Part shown: positions 1 through 7,548 of the stretch, piece after piece
Position numbering within the stretch: the first letter of the stretch is position 1
How the letters are laid out: every line of letters starts with the position of its first letter
From: Thermomucor indicae-seudaticae
Lineage: Eukaryota > Mucoromycota > Mucoromycetes > Mucorales > Lichtheimiaceae
Length of the DNA: 23,996 bases
NCBI GenBank assembly: GCA_000787465.1
Contig: JSYX01000553.1
Coordinates: 1-23,996, forward strand
Direction of reading: 5' to 3'
Position numbers and translations under genes: made by a program
Notes under the pieces: generated by a model
Databases searched by the model: none
What the model saw: the letters and a program-made list of their open reading frames with translations, nothing else
What the model was told of the DNA's origin: nothing

Positions 1-339
1 TCAAAAGGCCTCCATTCTTGATGGCGCGATGATGTCCAGACAGGATTGCCGCCTCCGATATGGCGACGTGATGTTTACTTGCAGCGATGAAAGGCGGAGT
101 GCCCTTAAGCAAATAACAGAAGGCAAGAGAAAGAAGGTAAAAAACGAAAAGGACTTCTCCGTCCATTTTATACGGTCTGATGATGTCAGTCATAAGTTTC
201 ATGCAACTGTCTGTTTCATGTGATTCTTGGCAAAGCTGGATCCTCACTTGTTCATCGAAAATCTTTTGGTGTTGTTCGCTATATAGCATCTGGTTGCACA
301 TTCGGGTTGGAGGATATACGATAAGTCTAACAGGTCGGA
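1..339 (-). other. open frame running off the left edge, unknown product
   Basis: On the minus strand a frame stays open from a TGA at about position 340 to the window edge (about 112 codons), with ATG codons at 289 and just upstream. Its first part is polar and looks protein-like. A T-rich stretch at about 104-154, beginning gtcctt and ending cttaag, could be a short intron. I recognise no family. Upstream (340-900) other minus-strand stretches read open but are broken by stops and frame changes, so this may be the 3' part of a gene cut by the window or a decayed mobile-element ORF. Confidence 0.25.
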
Positions 340-1171
340 ATCACCGGTAAGCCTAACTTTTGCTTCAATCATGGGAATAGGAAGTTGAAGTTTCATATTT
401 TCTTACGGAAGATGGTCAATGATGAGCTGGTAAATGCTGATACAGTCCAGGTTACAGGTGAAGACTGCGTTGTGCAAATGATAAGGTGTCCAGCGCACAG
501 TGCTGGGCCAGCTCTGCTTGTCTATTAGCACTCTCAGCGCTTTCCCTTTTGGGTTTGGTACGACACCTGTTCCTTTCTTTGAAGACCATACAAATATTAG
601 AATGGCTCATTTGATCACTGCAGACCTGATAAGCGCTGATTCGCTCGAAACATACAAAAGTTCAAAGATTAAAGACAGAGGATGTCTTGGCTGCCGATTG
701 TCCCAAATTTGGGAGTTATGACTCGTAAGGCCATCCCGTTATCTTGTAAAACATCAGCCGAAACGCGTGCAAGAAGTGGCCAAGTTCATAAACACGCAGT
801 TCGGTAGCAAACGCGAAAGGCGTATTCTTAATCTAGACGAGTCGCCGCTTCGCCATGAGAGATATCTCGACCGGGACCAATGTAATAAACCTTTTAACAA
901 AATACCTTTTCTGTAGAGGGCTGCAGAAAAGAAGCTGAAAGAGTGAAGAGCGGTGTAAACAGTGAACGCTTCAGGGTGTGCGTTTGCCCTAAAGTAAATT
1001 CGAAAGCGATGACTCGTCAGACTTTTACAAATCTACAATCACCAAACCGCCGTTTCTTTTTTCTCTTACTTTAAAGCTCATTTCACGACGGCAATAGCAA
1101 AGACCATAAAGGCCCAACAGCGCGATTAAAAGCAAAGAAAAACATAAACCAAAAATTCATTTGCCACAACG
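340..1171. other. gene-poor stretch with broken reading frames
   Basis: No continuous coding model could be built. Short open pieces occur on the minus strand (around 730-800 and 480-600) but stops and frame changes separate them. The plus-strand frame at 500-721 has no recognisable content. Decayed coding or repeat DNA is the most likely reading. Confidence 0.4.
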
Positions 1172-1263
1172 TGTATAGCAATGCGGTGAACATCGCCTAA
1201 TGAGAAAGACGCAAAAACACACGAAAAACGCTACGTTGTTCCTCATGCGAACTGAATGCGACA
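1172..1263 (+). repeat. diverged direct repeat, copy 1
   Basis: This 92-bp block aligns without gaps to 3139-3230 at a constant offset of 1967 bp, with roughly three quarters of positions identical by eye. Its last 19 bp (1245-1263) are identical to 3212-3230, and 1189-1210 differs from 3156-3177 at one base. The copies flank the Helitron remnant, palindrome and C-rich tract. Confidence 0.7.
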
Positions 1264-1412
1264 TTCTCATTAAGCATTCACCTTTGAACAGAGGAGCGCG
1301 GAAAAAAAGAGAGGTCTGGCTGAGTTACGAAATTTGGACTTTAGAAAAATGGCTATTTTTTTTTTTTATTACAAGCGCAGACCTTGACATTCATCCGCCA
1401 CAGCCGACGTCA

Positions 1413-1600
1413 TTGGCTAAAGTGTCACAGCAGAACGAAGGTGAAACAAAGCGTCTTTTAGCGATTGGCTGAAGCGCGAGCGATTTTTTTCTTTTACGAT
1501 ATTTTCTGCTTTTGGACGAAAAATCGGGCGAATCAAACGAACTTTGGCGCGTCTCTCGATATAAAAAGGGGACGGACTTTTTTTGCGCAGAGAACCACAA
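1413..1600 (+). promoter_or_regulatory. CCAAT/TATA promoter-like stretch with no evident gene
   Basis: Two ATTGGCT elements (CCAAT boxes in reverse orientation) lie about 50 bp apart near 1413 and 1464. A TATAAAAAG box follows at about 1560, then a T-run. The arrangement is typical of a fungal RNA polymerase II promoter firing rightward. No convincing coding region follows: the sequence runs into the C-rich low-complexity tract and the palindrome. It may be an orphaned promoter whose gene was displaced or lost. Confidence 0.4.
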
Positions 1601-1636
1601 GCTCTTCGCCCTCGCTTCGTTCGAGGAGAGCTTTTC

Positions 1637-1830
1637 CACCCACCCCCCCGCCCGCCACCCAATACCCATCCAACCACACCCTACCTCACCAACTACACCC
1701 AACACCCAACACCCAATCCCCATCCAACCCCACCCAGCCCCACACGCCCACACTCATCCACGCCCGCCCACGCCAATCCAACCCACCGAAATCGAATCAC
1801 CCATACACCCACCCATCCCTCCACATTTTG
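1637..1830 (+). repeat. C-rich, almost G-free low-complexity tract (G-rich on the minus strand)
   Basis: The plus strand is a run of imperfect CCCA/CCCAACAC/CCATCC units with very few G residues. The complementary strand therefore carries many GGG runs spaced by 2-6 nt, the pattern needed for G-quadruplexes. Several overlapping ORFs here are by-products of low complexity (Pro/His/Thr-rich one way, Gly/Trp-rich the other) and are not called as genes. Confidence 0.8.
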
Positions 1831-1898
1831 TGCGGCCAATATTACCATAGCAAACATCCTTCTCGTTTAAGTTACGTTGATTCCCTGTGGAGATACGG

Positions 1899-1976
1899 CG
1901 GCCCTAAAGTTCCTGGAGCGAAGTGGAGGTAGGCCGTCCGGCCTACCTCCACTTCGCTCCAGGAACTTTAGGGCCG
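1899..1976. repeat. perfect palindrome, 38-bp arms, 2-nt loop
   Basis: Positions 1899-1936 are the exact reverse complement of 1939-1976 with only TC between them. The single strand would form a long uninterrupted hairpin. The arms contain a GGCGGCCCTAAAGTTC-like sequence. A near copy of it, GGCGGCCCTTAAGGTTC, is found at 2723-2739, where the helicase fragment is cut off. The palindrome therefore looks like two head-to-head copies of a repeat end. Confidence 0.95.
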
Positions 1977-2130
1977 TAAATGTGCCACTCGACTTTTCAT
2001 ACGTGGAAAGAACATGGGTCGTACCACTAATATTTTTATTATTCATTGATCGTGGAGGGAAAACTGATACGTGAATATCCTACAAAACATAAACTTTGGT
2101 GATAACATACAATTAGCAAAATCAATAAAA

Positions 2131-2150
2131 GTATACATAAGTATACATAA
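2131..2150 (+). repeat. short tandem duplication
   Basis: A 10-bp unit GTATACATAA is present twice in tandem in AT-rich DNA next to the helicase fragment. It is probably a slippage product or target-site scar. Confidence 0.6.
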
Positions 2151-2218
2151 GTCAGTCAAAGGTCTCGACATAGACAAAATCGGTGTAGACGATAGAAGCA
2201 TCGAAAAGTATATATAAC

Positions 2219-2712
2219 TTAGTTAAAAATCTCGGCATAGACAACATTGCGAGTTGCGTTCGGTACTGCAGAATTAGGATGTCTTGACGACTCTGTCAGG
2301 AAAACAGATATAACGTCCAGCGAGGAAACTCTGGAAAGAGCAACATAAAGTTGACCATGAGCAAAAAAGGATGAAGGCAAATATAAGCTGATCGTCATAG
2401 CAAAGGCAAAAGCAATGCCAGTGCCAATGTAGATAGGACACTGGTGGCGAGACAGAATGAACGGAAGTGGGTCTTCTGCAGAAGTCTCGAGTGTCATGCG
2501 TGGGATGTGGACAATATTGCCTGAATAGATGATGAAGCGAAAGTCTGCTCAGGATTTGTTTCATTCTTAGCTGCATGGTCGCCCACGGCTATTTCGGCTT
2601 CTATGAGATGTGCTGTAAAACTACCACAAATCATGCAGGTGCCACTACACAACCCACGCGAAGGACTGAGATTGCAAATCAACATAACTGGTTGACCGAT
2701 TTTGAGGCGCAA
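2219..2712 (-). pseudogene. Helitron-type PIF1 helicase fragment, broken
   Basis: Two overlapping minus-strand frames resemble the C-terminal end of the PIF1-like helicases carried by Helitron transposons. The upstream frame (2494-2712) has an ELRLKIGQPVMLI stretch followed by SRGLCSGT. The downstream frame (2219-2497) has AFAMT, then the HGQLYVALSRV signature, and ends near NVVYAEI. A frameshift near 2495-2540 separates the frames. The conserved segment normally found between the AFAMT and LYLP motifs is deleted, and everything upstream of ELRL (ATP-binding motifs, Rep domain) is absent. Only about 165 codons remain of a protein normally well over 1000 residues, so the fragment is non-functional. 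Confidence 0.75.
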
Positions 2713-2722
2713 TTCATGAGAT

Positions 2723-2739
2723 GGCGGCCCTTAAGGTTC
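2723..2739 (+). repeat. near copy of the palindrome arm sequence at the helicase breakpoint
   Basis: GGCGGCCCTTAAGGTTC closely matches the arm sequence GGCGGCCCTAAAGTTC at 1897-1912. Similarity to the PIF1 helicase stops at this point, so it may mark an element boundary. Confidence 0.45.
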
Positions 2740-3138
2740 AAGAGAATTTAAGAGCTCGGTTGAATATCCGTTGTAAGTGTTGTTACCGCTGTTATGTCGA
2801 TGCTCCTCGTCGATATTAGTCAATGGAATAATAGATATGCTCCGCTCCAGGTCAGAGTTGAACCTCCATTTGTCAGAGCAAGAGCATTGATGACCACATC
2901 GTTGTTACGATTGAAAGTGCAAGGTCTGCTGGATTTACAACGGTGATCATTCGGACCACAATGTTGGCAAAGGCGTTCAGGCATGGCGATTCTTTAAAAT
3001 TGTCGCTGAAAACGAAGAGCGATGCAGAGACACGTTTGTAAAGAGACAAAATCTTTTGCGAGCTGAAAAGTCAAAAGTAGCTATGAATCTTCCAAAAGAA
3101 GCGACCCAAAGTTTAAGATTTTGCAATCTGCGCCGATC

Positions 3139-3230
3139 TGTATAGCCATGCTACGAACATCGCATAATGAGAAAGACACAGACAGTCTTGAAAGACCCTA
3201 CATTGTGATTGATGCGAACTGAATGCGACA
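3139..3230 (+). repeat. diverged direct repeat, copy 2
   Basis: Partner of 1172-1263 (same orientation, 1967 bp away, no gaps). It lies just beyond the 3' end of the eL24 gene. Confidence 0.7.
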
Positions 3231-3415
3231 CGCTGATTAGACCTGAAACTTCCATAAAGGCAAAAAGCAAGAAAAAGGATCGTTGGACTTTCCATTTTGA
3301 AAGTTAGCGGACAAAAAGGGAAGGAGATGTTTTTATTTTATAATGATTTGGCCTAAATGACAATGGGACGTGTGTAAGAATTCAACTATCTCTGTAGATG
3401 GCATCCTTTGAAATA

Positions 3416-4002
3416 TCACTTTACCTTGCCTGCTTCTTTGTTTGCCTTCTTGGCCTTCTTAGCTTCCTTGGCCTTGGCAACAGCAGCCTGACGAGCAGCG
3501 GCACGGACAGCTTCCGACTCGTTACGCTTGGCACGGATTTCCTCAAAGCTCATACCGACAACGGCACGTTCGTGCTTGACAGTGCGGCGAGTGCGTTTTT
3601 TGGTCGTGGCTTCACTGGCACCCTTCTTGTTCAGACGGCGGTAAGTTTGCGTCCAGCGGATGTTGCGGGGATTGATGCGCTGTAAAAAGTAGGACTCGGC
3701 CTTGCCATTGACGAAGCGGAATGTCTAAATTTCCGTCATTAATTAACTGCACACTATCCATTATACAAAGGCACCGTGAAATTCTTACTCTAATTCAAGT
3801 GTACAATTAAAGCGATGCACGGACCTTAATGTTGCATAATGACTTTACCTGCTGTCACTGCGGACGTAGATCTTGCCCTTGGCAGGGTAAATTTTGGCAC
3901 CAGAGTAGGAGCAAACCTCGAGCCTGTGTCATGTTAATCCATTAAAAAAATCGCCGATGGATGGCAAATGGGTTAGGGATGGATGCGGATACATTACTTC
4001 AT
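3416..4002 (-). CDS. RPL24: 60S ribosomal protein eL24 (L24e)
   Basis: Structural protein of the large ribosomal subunit. Proposed exons: 3998-4002 (only ATGAA), 3849-3923, a single base at 3789, and 3416-3724, giving 129 aa. The start MKLEVCSYSGAKIYPAKGK, the FRFVNGKAESYFLQR segment, the NPRNIRWTQTYRR block and a Lys/Ala-rich C-terminus are characteristic of eL24. The C-terminal tail is shorter than in yeast (155 aa). The first intron splits the second codon, as in many ribosomal-protein genes. Joining exon 2 directly to the last exon with the canonical GT and AG leaves the frame off by one base. A 1-nt exon (A) at 3789 restores it, supplies an Arg codon, and gives two introns of 59 and 64 nt. 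The identity is secure; the internal splice model is inferred. Confidence 0.9.
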
Positions 4003-4766
4003 GGTTAATGGATGGAAAAGTTGGAACTTCTTTAGATGGATAGTACGTTATGAACGGTGAATTCGTTTCCCGACCACCCTATTTATATTGCAATGGAAAG
4101 TATTGCCCGAGGTGCGAATCGAAGAATGCTCGTTACAAACTAGAACAAACTAGAAGCTGCAACAAACTGTAACAAAATATAACAAACTATAACTAGCTGC
4201 GCTGCAAAAAAGTCTCAGGGTCCAAAGTAAGAGTATGCGCGCCGGAAAATAAAGTCTGTGCGCTGCAAGCTGTTCGATAATCCAGGTAGGAGGTTCTTCC
4301 GCCTGGACAAAGCAATTCCTCTCGTGACGTACAATACAGTTTTTAATCGTCTGGTATTCGACAGGCGCCGCAGAATATGCTTGTAAAGGAATGCTTGGAG
4401 ATGGCAGCACGTAGCGGGTGAAAATGGTTTATTCTACGGCGTGAAAGCCAATAACCAAACCACAACTCTCTCTCTCACAGAATTCGTACGGCTTGCTGAA
4501 TGCTGGCGTTTTTGACTTTGTGTCGAGCAGGAGATCATGGTCAGATTGTATAGGCTACTGCGGTTTTGTCGGTTCCGAAAGGCTTCTCTATGATAAACAA
4601 CTCCCCCTTTTGGGCCGTAGTACAGTCCAAGCAACTATCGAAAGATAGGAGGAGCTGATGGTAAGTTGATGATATGAGTAATATATAACATAAACTATTA
4701 TCAGTGTGAAGTAAGTGAGACGTATATATGCATAGAGAAAGAGAGAGGGAGTAGCTGTCAAAGGTA
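4003..4766. other. intergenic region upstream of eL24 and downstream of VFA1
   Basis: It holds the eL24 promoter (just right of 4002) and the VFA1 3' region. The only clear structure is a cluster of AACAAACT-like units at 4133-4193. ORFs here show no protein-like content. Confidence 0.5.
4133..4193 (+). repeat. imperfect short tandem repeat
   Basis: At least four copies of AACAAACT or a one-base variant occur at irregular 8-17 bp spacing (for example 4144, 4161, 4171 and 4181). The tract lies about 130-190 bp upstream of the eL24 start codon. It could be a simple repeat or a cluster of binding sites. Confidence 0.6.
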
Positions 4767-5387
4767 TCAAGTGGTCCTCGCAGTAGGTCGATGCTTCGGT
4801 ACTTCAGAAAACTGGAGGGCTTTCAGTTTCTCATTAGCTTCTTTCTTTTGCGCTTTACGGATATGCTCGCGTTGTCTCAGATAGAAGTAGTCTCGGTGAA
4901 GTATGAACCGCACCGGTTGTTGCTGCTGCTGTTTAGGAGCCGGAGGAGGCGAAGGAGTTCTTGGACCGTTCTCGTCCTGTTGCTCTTGAGTTGGCTCTTC
5001 GTCTTCCTTTGGTTTCGGTTCGTTTTTGCCTTGTTCTTTGCCGTCTTCTTTTTTCTTGTTGTCTGTTTTCCGTCGCCATGAGCTCCATGCCGATCCGATG
5101 CTGGTAAACAAATCGGCAAAGCTGTCACTTTCAGGAGGAGGTTGTTGTTGTTCCTGTTTTCCTTTTGGAGTGCTCTTGGGAGACTTGGGCAATGGTGGTG
5201 TACCGCCAATGCGAGAACAAAAGTTGGTGTCGGCTAAATGAGAACGACAAATGTAAAACCAGTCTGCATTGCTATTGTCTGCCGACGTCAAGACCACGGC
5301 TGTAAACTTGTTGCAGACAAAACAGGGTCGGTCTTGTGTCGTTAATCTTGCAACATACAGATTCTGGAAACGAGAAGTCTGCGACAT
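4767..5387 (-). CDS. VFA1: Vps4-associated protein 1 (Vfa1) family
   Basis: Intronless ORF of 206 aa, close to the length of yeast Vfa1. Family members bind the AAA-ATPase Vps4 at endosomes and stimulate its ATPase during ESCRT-III recycling. The N-terminal zinc-binding module is visible: Cys22-x2-Cys25, then DWFYIC with Cys47-x2-His50. The middle (about residues 65-155) is disordered and rich in Lys, Glu, Gln and Pro. The basic C-terminal segment, starting at the HRDYFYLRQREH stretch and ending EVPKHRP, corresponds to the conserved family end that in yeast contacts the Vps4 MIT domain. The start at 5387 is the only ATG giving the full zinc module. It is transcribed divergently from the 475-aa gene. 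Confidence 0.85.
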   Translation of the reverse strand: MSQTSRFQNLYVARLTTQDRPCFVCNKFTAVVLTSADNSNADWFYICRSHLADTNFCSRIGGTPPLPKSPKSTPKGKQEQQQPPPESDSFADLFTSIGSAWSSWRRKTDNKKKEDGKEQGKNEPKPKEDEEPTQEQQDENGPRTPSPPPAPKQQQQQPVRFILHRDYFYLRQREHIRKAQKKEANEKLKALQFSEVPKHRPTARTT

Positions 5388-6036
5388 AAGGGAAAGAGTT
5401 ACGGAAAATTCTTTGACTCCTCAGACGTGAATCGCGTACAATAACACATAAGCTTCTTGGTACAGAATCCTGCTTTTCAGATGACCATTCCTGTAAAGAT
5501 GACCAAAGGTGGGTTTTCTTCCAAAGTAGGACGTTTTCATTAGACAAACATACGTCAGGAGAACAACAGTAAAGGATCATTCATACGAACTGGCGTATCC
5601 CATAGAACTTTAGCGCATGTTCCCTCACTTCCAATAGGTAGCTTTTAATTAAATGATGAACGATAACTTTGTGGTCGAATGGTGGTTAAAACGCATACCA
5701 AAGCCGCTTAAGGTACAGATGCCAGAACAAAGGAGCAGCGTATGACTCCCGTTTCTTGGTAGTCAATGGTGCATCCACTGAAGGCTACAAAAATGAAAAT
5801 GAGTCTAGCGCTTGCGAAGCATTGTTGTAGCGCAGTCTTTGTTGCGCACTCAAATTACAATGGATACGCTAGAGCAATATGCCAAAACCTCGAGTGGGAT
5901 GCGCTAGCATCACGCCAGTTCACGGTAGTGTGGTGACTGGCCACATGACCTGATCCAGTAATAGTCCGTACCCAGACTTTCTTTTTGTTCTCTCACTCCC
6001 TTCCCCCTCTTTTTCCATTCACAAATACACGCATCA
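5388..6036. promoter_or_regulatory. divergent intergenic/promoter region
   Basis: It separates the start codons of VFA1 (-) and the 475-aa gene (+). Just before 6037 is a pyrimidine-rich leader (about 5978-6020), common upstream of fungal transcription starts. No supported coding sequence was found; the minus ORF at 5272-5580 overlaps VFA1 and has no recognisable content. Confidence 0.5.
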
Positions 6037-7464
6037 ATGTCAGCAGGCAGAAGTCCTGGACTACAGCAGTCCAACGGAATCACTCACAGGTTGCAATCAT
6101 CAAAGTATGACGAACTGATGGACGAGATCGGGTACCCGAAACAAGACGGCAGCTGGTCCGCTGTAGCAGCAGCAGAAGCCGATGGTAATACCCGGTATTA
6201 TCACCGAGTCGTCGCGGGACCCAGCAAATCGCCACCTCCCGTGGTAATGCCTCGGCCTGTGCCTGCTGTCGCGCCTACGCGTGGACTGATTCATAATCAT
6301 ACCGTGACACGATCGCCGAGTGCATATGCGATACCGTCACCTCCTCAACAGCATCAATCCTCAAAGGGAAAGCAGCCGTCCCGTCAAGCAGTACTAGTAG
6401 GGGATAACAGAGCGACGAGTAGTAGTAGTGGTGGTGGTGGTGGCCAGGCACCGCCACCCGGAATTTTAATGAAGTCTCCTCCCGTACGGAAATCGATATC
6501 AAGCGAGCAACTACCATCCAAGACGGTCAGCTTCTCGAATGAAAAAGAAAAAGAGAAGAGCGTCCCGCCAGAAGAATACGAAGCGATCAGGAAGCAAAAC
6601 ACGTATTTGCTTAAACGATTAGACGCGCTGACACGTGAACGCGACGAGCTCTACAATGACAAACTGCGGTGGGAAAGACAGCAGCATGAAATCGCCGATA
6701 AACTGGAACGTCTTGAAAATCAACTTCGTGAGCACTGGCGTATTAGCAATAAACCATCACCGCAGCAGCAGCAAGAGGGCAGCGTCAGGCCTACGCTTTC
6801 GATGTCTGATCCAACGCGTGGCAGGAGTTTGCCCCGACATCATGTCCATTATCATTATCCAACGCGACGGAGACATTATCACTATCCCGACGATGACTAT
6901 GATGATGGAGAAGAAGATGACGGATATGATGAGGACGATGAGGCAGGCTACGGCTATCCAAATGGACACTACGCTCGTGGCGTCGAAATACCCACAGATG
7001 ACGAGGAGCAGGAAGAAGAGGATAAAGAAGAGGATGAACAACAGAGGTGGACACGTAGTCGTCGGCGGCCTCACCCTATACAATGCGCCAATTGCTATCC
7101 TCATCCTCATTATCAACATCCACACTATCGACTCGCTCCTTTACCTTCTGTCGTACCCGTCCCCGTGGCTCCTCCTCCTCATTTACAAGCTATACCGCCT
7201 CCAATACGTCAACAGCGAAAACCGCCACATCATCATCACCCTCCGCTCCATCACCGTCGCTCAGCACCCATGTGGAACGCTTACAAATATGAAGATCAAT
7301 GGCAGCAACCACCACTGCGACGGTCTCGTTATGGTGGTCGTTTCTACGATGATCCTCCTCCTCCACCTTCTCAATCCAAACGACATACCCGTCGACGGTC
7401 TACGGGCCATCTTCATCACCCACAGAGTCCAAGCGATTTTTCTCTTTATGGATCTTCCATGTAA
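6037..7464 (+). CDS. disordered coiled-coil protein with PP1-docking-like motif, unknown function
   Basis: Single uninterrupted ORF of 475 aa. Residues 20-60 are moderately ordered (KYDELMDEIGYPKQDGSW). Residues 60-165 are Pro/Ser/Gly-rich, with a KTVSF sequence at 162-166 that fits the RVxF-type protein phosphatase 1 docking consensus. Residues about 178-235 form a predicted coiled coil full of charged heptads. After that come an acidic Asp/Glu run (about 285-330) and a His/Pro/Tyr/Arg-rich C-terminal third. Codon use in this frame is balanced, while the other frames become low-complexity. I recognise no family. A scaffold or regulatory subunit is possible but unproven. It ends 84 bp from the convergent URB1 stop. 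Confidence 0.75.
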   Translation: MSAGRSPGLQQSNGITHRLQSSKYDELMDEIGYPKQDGSWSAVAAAEADGNTRYYHRVVAGPSKSPPPVVMPRPVPAVAPTRGLIHNHTVTRSPSAYAIPSPPQQHQSSKGKQPSRQAVLVGDNRATSSSSGGGGGQAPPPGILMKSPPVRKSISSEQLPSKTVSFSNEKEKEKSVPPEEYEAIRKQNTYLLKRLDALTRERDELYNDKLRWERQQHEIADKLERLENQLREHWRISNKPSPQQQQEGSVRPTLSMSDPTRGRSLPRHHVHYHYPTRRRHYHYPDDDYDDGEEDDGYDEDDEAGYGYPNGHYARGVEIPTDDEEQEEEDKEEDEQQRWTRSRRRPHPIQCANCYPHPHYQHPHYRLAPLPSVVPVPVAPPPHLQAIPPPIRQQRKPPHHHHPPLHHRRSAPMWNAYKYEDQWQQPPLRRSRYGGRFYDDPPPPPSQSKRHTRRRSTGHLHHPQSPSDFSLYGSSM

Positions 7465-7548
7465 AAAAAGCAAAATTTAGATATACAGCATTTGGATAAT
7501 AGATAAACCTGGAAGCCTGCCAAGTAATGTATATTGTTTGCGTTAGTT

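Noticed and set aside
1391..1932. Several long ORFs on both strands in the C-rich tract
   Set aside because: They are produced by near absence of G (or C) and hence of stop codons; the products are simple Pro/Thr/His or Gly/Trp repeats, and one runs through the palindrome.
6635..7480. 281-aa plus-strand ORF and several minus-strand ORFs inside the 475-aa gene
   Set aside because: Shadow frames of CAC/GAT-rich codons; they give Ile/Met/Thr-rich low-complexity products, while the 475-aa frame has ordered coiled-coil periodicity.
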